Shown here: in pieces, positions 60,701 through 64,000 of the stretch
Numbering within the stretch: position 1 is the first letter of the stretch
Layout: each line of letters starts with the position of its first letter
From: Perilla frutescens
Lineage: Eukaryota > Streptophyta > Magnoliopsida > Lamiales > Lamiaceae
NCBI GenBank assembly: GCA_026008535.1
Contig: BRKX01000004.1
Coordinates: 31,252,501-31,316,500 of the forward strand
DNA: 64,000 nucleotides
Reading direction: 5' to 3'
Program-made: the position numbers and the translations under genes
The notes under the pieces: generated by a model
The model's database searches: none
What the model was told of the DNA's origin: nothing
What the model saw: only the letters and a program-made list of their open reading frames with translations

Positions 60701-62567
60701 CAAGAGGACCAAGATAGTGATGGAGTCTATCAACATTGTTATAGATGATCTGGAAGATCCTGTTTCCCAGATTGATGAAGAGATTGTTGATATCACAACT
60801 CCTATACCAGCTTCTGTTCCAGACAGTTCGGAACACAATGATCAGGCGGAGTTGAGGAACGAGAAACTGGATAGCCTTAAACCTTTCAAAAGGAGTGAAA
60901 GAGTCAGAACAAGAGGAGTTCGAAAGAACTACCGTGAGATGATAGCAAATGTCTGCTACACTTCTACAACTGAGCCCAAGAATGTGAAAGAGGCCTTACA
61001 AGATGATCGATGGATTCATGCCATGCAAGAAGAGCTCTTGCAGTTTGAAAGAAACGAAGTATGGGATTTGGTTAAATGCCCTAAAGGTGTAAATGTGATC
61101 GGCACGAAGTGGATCTTCAAGAATAAAACCGATGAAGAAGGAAACATAACCAAAAATAAGGCAAGACTTGTGGCTCAAGGCTATTCCCAAGTTGAAGGTG
61201 TGGATTTTGACGAGACGTTCGCTCCAGTTACTCGTCTTGAATCCGTCAGGTTGCTTCTCACCATGGCTGCATGGATGAAGTTCAAATTGTACCAAATGGA
61301 CGTAAAGAGTGTCTTCCTAAATGGATACTTATCCAAAGATGTTTTTGTATGTCAACCTAAAGGCTTTGAAGACCCTCACCATCCTGATTATGTGTATAAA
61401 TTGAAGAAGGCATTGTACGGACTCAAACAAGTCCCTCGCGCTTGGTATGAGACACTCACAAAGTTTCTATTAGAGAAATGTTATGTTCGTGGAGGATCTG
61501 ATCAAACACTCTTTGTTAAAAGAGCAAAATCTGAAGTAATCATTGTTCAGATTTATGTCGACGATATTGTCTTTGGATCTGTGTCAGACAGATTGGTGAA
61601 TGAGTTTGTCAAAGATATGACATCTGAGTTCGAGATGAGTCTGGTCGGTGAGATGACTTATTTTTTGGGGCTTCAAGTAAAGCAAAAGGATGAAGGTATC
61701 TTTGTGTCTCAAACAAATTATGCAAGGAATTTGATCACTAAATTTGGGATGGAAAGTTGCAGCCCGAAGAGAACCCCCACGGGAACACACTTAAATTTAA
61801 CCAAAGATGAAGCTAGTGTGTCCATAGAGAAAACCTTGTACCGAAGCATGATTGGTAGCCTATTGTACCTCACTGCAAGTCGGTCTGATATCAGTTACAG
61901 CGTTGGAGTTTGTGCACGCTACCAATCTGATCCCAAAGAAAGTCACTTGAAATCTGTCAAGAACATAATCAAGTACGTAAAAGGTACAGCTGAGTTGGGA
62001 CTTTGGTTTTCTTATGATACAAACCCTAGTTTGGTAGGGTTTTGTGATGCGGATTGGGTTGGATGCACTGAAGATCAGAAGAGTACCTCAGGTGGATGTT
62101 TCTTCCTTGGAAATAATATGGTCTCTTGGTTTAGCAAGAAGCAGAATTTGATATCACTTTCTACCGCTGAGGCAGAATATATAGCTACTGGGAGTTGCTG
62201 TACTCAACTTTTGTGGATGAGGTAAATGTTGCTTGACTATGGTGTCCCACAATCTGTCCTTACCATATACTGTGACAATATGAGTGCAATAAACATTTCG
62301 AAGAATCCTGTTCAGCACTCTCGAACTAAGCACATAGACATTCGTCACCACTTCATCCGGGAGCTTGTAGAAGATGGATCTCTTGTGATTGATTATGTTG
62401 CAACAGAGGCACAGCTTGCTGATATCTTCACTAAGGCACTTGATAGTGCAAAAAGTTTGAAACACTTAGATCCTCCTTGGGTCTTTGTGTTCTCTAATCT
62501 TCTCCTCTGCGAGAAGACTCTCTATACAGTCTTGGTCAGTGATGTGTGTATAGAGAGTATAAAATGA
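57750..62567 (+). pseudogene. SIRE-type copia gag-pol, one frame with nonsense codons
   Basis: All parts from ATG 57750 to TGA 62565 lie in one frame; I found no frameshift. Gag starts RPPLLDGNNYAYWKARM, has a first CCHC knuckle (CRECGGLEHYQAKC, from 58635), a coiled-coil-like Lys/Glu stretch (58930-59110) and a second knuckle (CHYCEKPGHIQPYC, from 59319). The protease DSG is at 59523. The HHCC domain is at 59890-60020. Integrase has HMDLMGP and RSDHGRE, but Lys (60387-60389) replaces the catalytic Glu. RT has YVDD at 61554-61565. RNase H has CDADW, AEAEY and YCDN. In-frame stops: 58068, 58917, 59112, 60033, 60126, 60690 and 62223. Two knuckles, a long Gag and an extra downstream ORF are SIRE/Maximus traits. 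Confidence 0.9.
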
Positions 62568-62868
62568 CCATGGTTAATATGGTCTAAGAAATGTTGTGCC
62601 AATATCTGTCCTGGACAGTTTTTGCTATGGAGGAACAATTACTTTTTAACGGCTAGTAGTGCCTTGTTTTTCGCACCATGATCGATTCCACTTCTCCACA
62701 CCAAGTTGCGGGGTGATGTGTGTAGAATAAGTGAGTAAAGGAAATTTTCTTTTATAATTTCCTAATTAAGGTCTTAACCTTATTTTTCAAAAGAGACAAA
62801 ATCTTTGCAAAAGTTCCAAGCCGTTCTCTCTCTGTGGTGTTTGCTTGAATTTTGTTGTTCGAACTCAA
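62568..62868 (+). other. Spacer between pol and the env-like ORF
   Basis: 300 bp without a frame. It contains one CTGTCCTGGACAG palindrome (about 62607) and an AT-rich stretch. Confidence 0.5.
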
Positions 62869-64000
62869 ATGGTGGACAAAGCTGATCCTTCTAAGCCCTC
62901 TCAAGCTAAGAAACCCAGAATTTCTACTGAAGACTTGCGATGATAGCTTGTGGATCTTTCTCAACCAATTGTGTTCGCACCTTCAATTGCATCTGTCCCT
63001 GCCGTTGTGGAGCCTTCTGTCACTTCCCCCGAAGCTCCTGCTTCTGTGCCAACTTCTGTGGCACCTTCTATTATATCGCCGCCTAGATCTGTGTCTGAGA
63101 CAGATCTCACTGTTCAACCCTCTCCTAGGGTTTCTGAAGTGCCATCCTCTCCGCCCTTGGTGTCTGTGGAAATCTTGGATGCTTCAATTGCGGCCGTGAT
63201 AGAAAATGTTGGAGGTTCTGAAGTCTCCTTGGCCCCTGATGAAGATGTTGCCGCCGCCCCTGCTGTTGGCAAAGATTCTACCTCTATTGAGGAATTTGCT
63301 GCATCTCTTAATGCTCTGAAATTTGTTCAAGCTCCGTCTATTTCTGCTGCTGTTCCTGTGGATAGTGACAAGCCCATTGTCACTGTTCAAGTTCCACTTG
63401 GTGAAGTGTCACCTCCTGCTGCTGTTACAACCCTTGATCAAGGTCAAGGTGATGATGATGATGATGATGTTGATATCTCCTTCCTAGATGAAGATTCTCC
63501 TGTTCATGAGGATGATTCTGTCCCACCTCCTGAGGTTGCCTCCTCCAAAACTCGTGGGTCCAAATGCAAGTTGGAATTGAGAGATGATCCAATCACCCCT
63601 CCGGTGTCTGATGGTGAAGATGACACACCTATTGCCTAGTTGAAATCGAAGGTGCTGACAAAGGTTGCTGCGAAGAAGGTGCCTCCTTCTAAAATCCCCA
63701 AATCCAAGAAAGTCGCTGCCAAGAAGGGGTCTACATAAAAAACCCCCAAATCGGTGAAGCCCTTTGGGAAAAAGGGTTTGGTGAAGAAGCCTGATGTTGT
63801 TCCTGCTCGCCGCGTTACGTGGAGTGTGTCTGAGCAGAAGATGGGGTTGTTGTCGGAACGTCGTCGCCCGCTGATGAAGCAAGCCAGAGCTCCTTCCCCC
63901 TTTGACAAAGAAGCAGAAGATATCCCTAAGTCTGTCCCAGACAGACCAGATTCTGATTTGGAGGCCTTTGATTCTAGTAAGTTCCTCTCTGCTTTTTATC
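62869..64000 (+). pseudogene. Env-like ORF of the SIRE-type element (partial, runs off the window)
   Basis: Begins MVDKADPSKPSQAKKP at 62869. It is in a different frame from pol. Adjacent stops TGA and TAG occur at 62941-62946. The frame then stays open to TAG at 63637-63639 and TAA near 63730, and onward to the window end. The first half is rich in Pro, Ser, Val and Ala. It is followed by an Asp run (DDDDDDVDIS), Lys-rich segments and a conserved-looking PARRVTW motif. Extra ORFs in this position are known in SIRE/Maximus elements and are called env-like. No signal peptide is visible, and a membrane segment or coiled coil could lie beyond the window. An envelope function is not supported by what is seen here. 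Confidence 0.7.

Noticed and set aside
62852..63199. Leu-rich 115-codon frame
   Set aside because: It is an alternative frame over the Pro/Ser-rich env-like ORF, whose frame is open for far longer.
63484..63908. Minus-strand frames opposite the env-like ORF
   Set aside because: They are shadows of the Lys- and Asp-rich plus-strand coding sequence.

Overview
Plant nuclear DNA, most likely from an angiosperm (probably a eudicot). It has one intact, intron-rich host gene in a landscape of nested transposable elements. Evidence: 19 short AT-rich GT-AG introns, Ty1/copia and Ty3/gypsy elements with tRNA-Met-type primer sites, PIF/Harbinger, Mutator-like and hAT-like DNA elements, and long TA, GA and TAA microsatellites. 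No bacterial or plastid genes were recognised.

Layout. 1-535: end of a gypsy-like LTR. 1.0-5.9 kb: weak gene remnants and a 3.3-kb solo LTR (2170-5492, TSD CATTG). 5994-23404: an old PIF/Harbinger transposon (TSD TTA) with divergent Myb/SANT and DDE-transposase pseudogenes. Its transposase is split by a 13-kb Tekay/Del-type gypsy element (9722-22785, TSD AATGA). The 5' LTR of that element then received a Mutator-like MITE (9-bp TSD) and a Tourist-type element (TTA TSD). 23795-32988: an intact 20-exon gene for importin subunit beta-4 (IMB4/importin-4 family, 1049 codons plus stop), with one apparent U12-type intron and two small DNA transposons inside introns. 34460-36285: a Mutator-like element (9-bp TSD) carrying gene-like sequence, i.e. 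a candidate Pack-MULE. 36.3-43.8 kb: microsatellites, two truncated gypsy 3' ends and two head-to-tail 1.19-kb TIR elements. 43827-55373: a copia element with a 2.3-kb leader; its 3' LTR contains a 2.7-kb solo LTR (TSD CATGC). 55.6-56.8 kb: rearranged relatives, including a foldback. About 56822 to the window end: a SIRE-type copia element with gag-pol in one frame, broken mainly by nonsense codons, followed by an extra env-like ORF that runs off the window.

Function. Only IMB4 looks like a working host gene. It is a nuclear import receptor, and the transposon stack ends 390 bp before its start codon. Almost everything else is mobile DNA whose insertion order can be read from target-site duplications. 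The clearest oddities are the Tekay-type element with near-identical LTRs around a wrecked interior, the candidate Pack-MULE with a related MITE 24 kb away, the minor-spliceosome intron in IMB4, and the SIRE env-like ORF.
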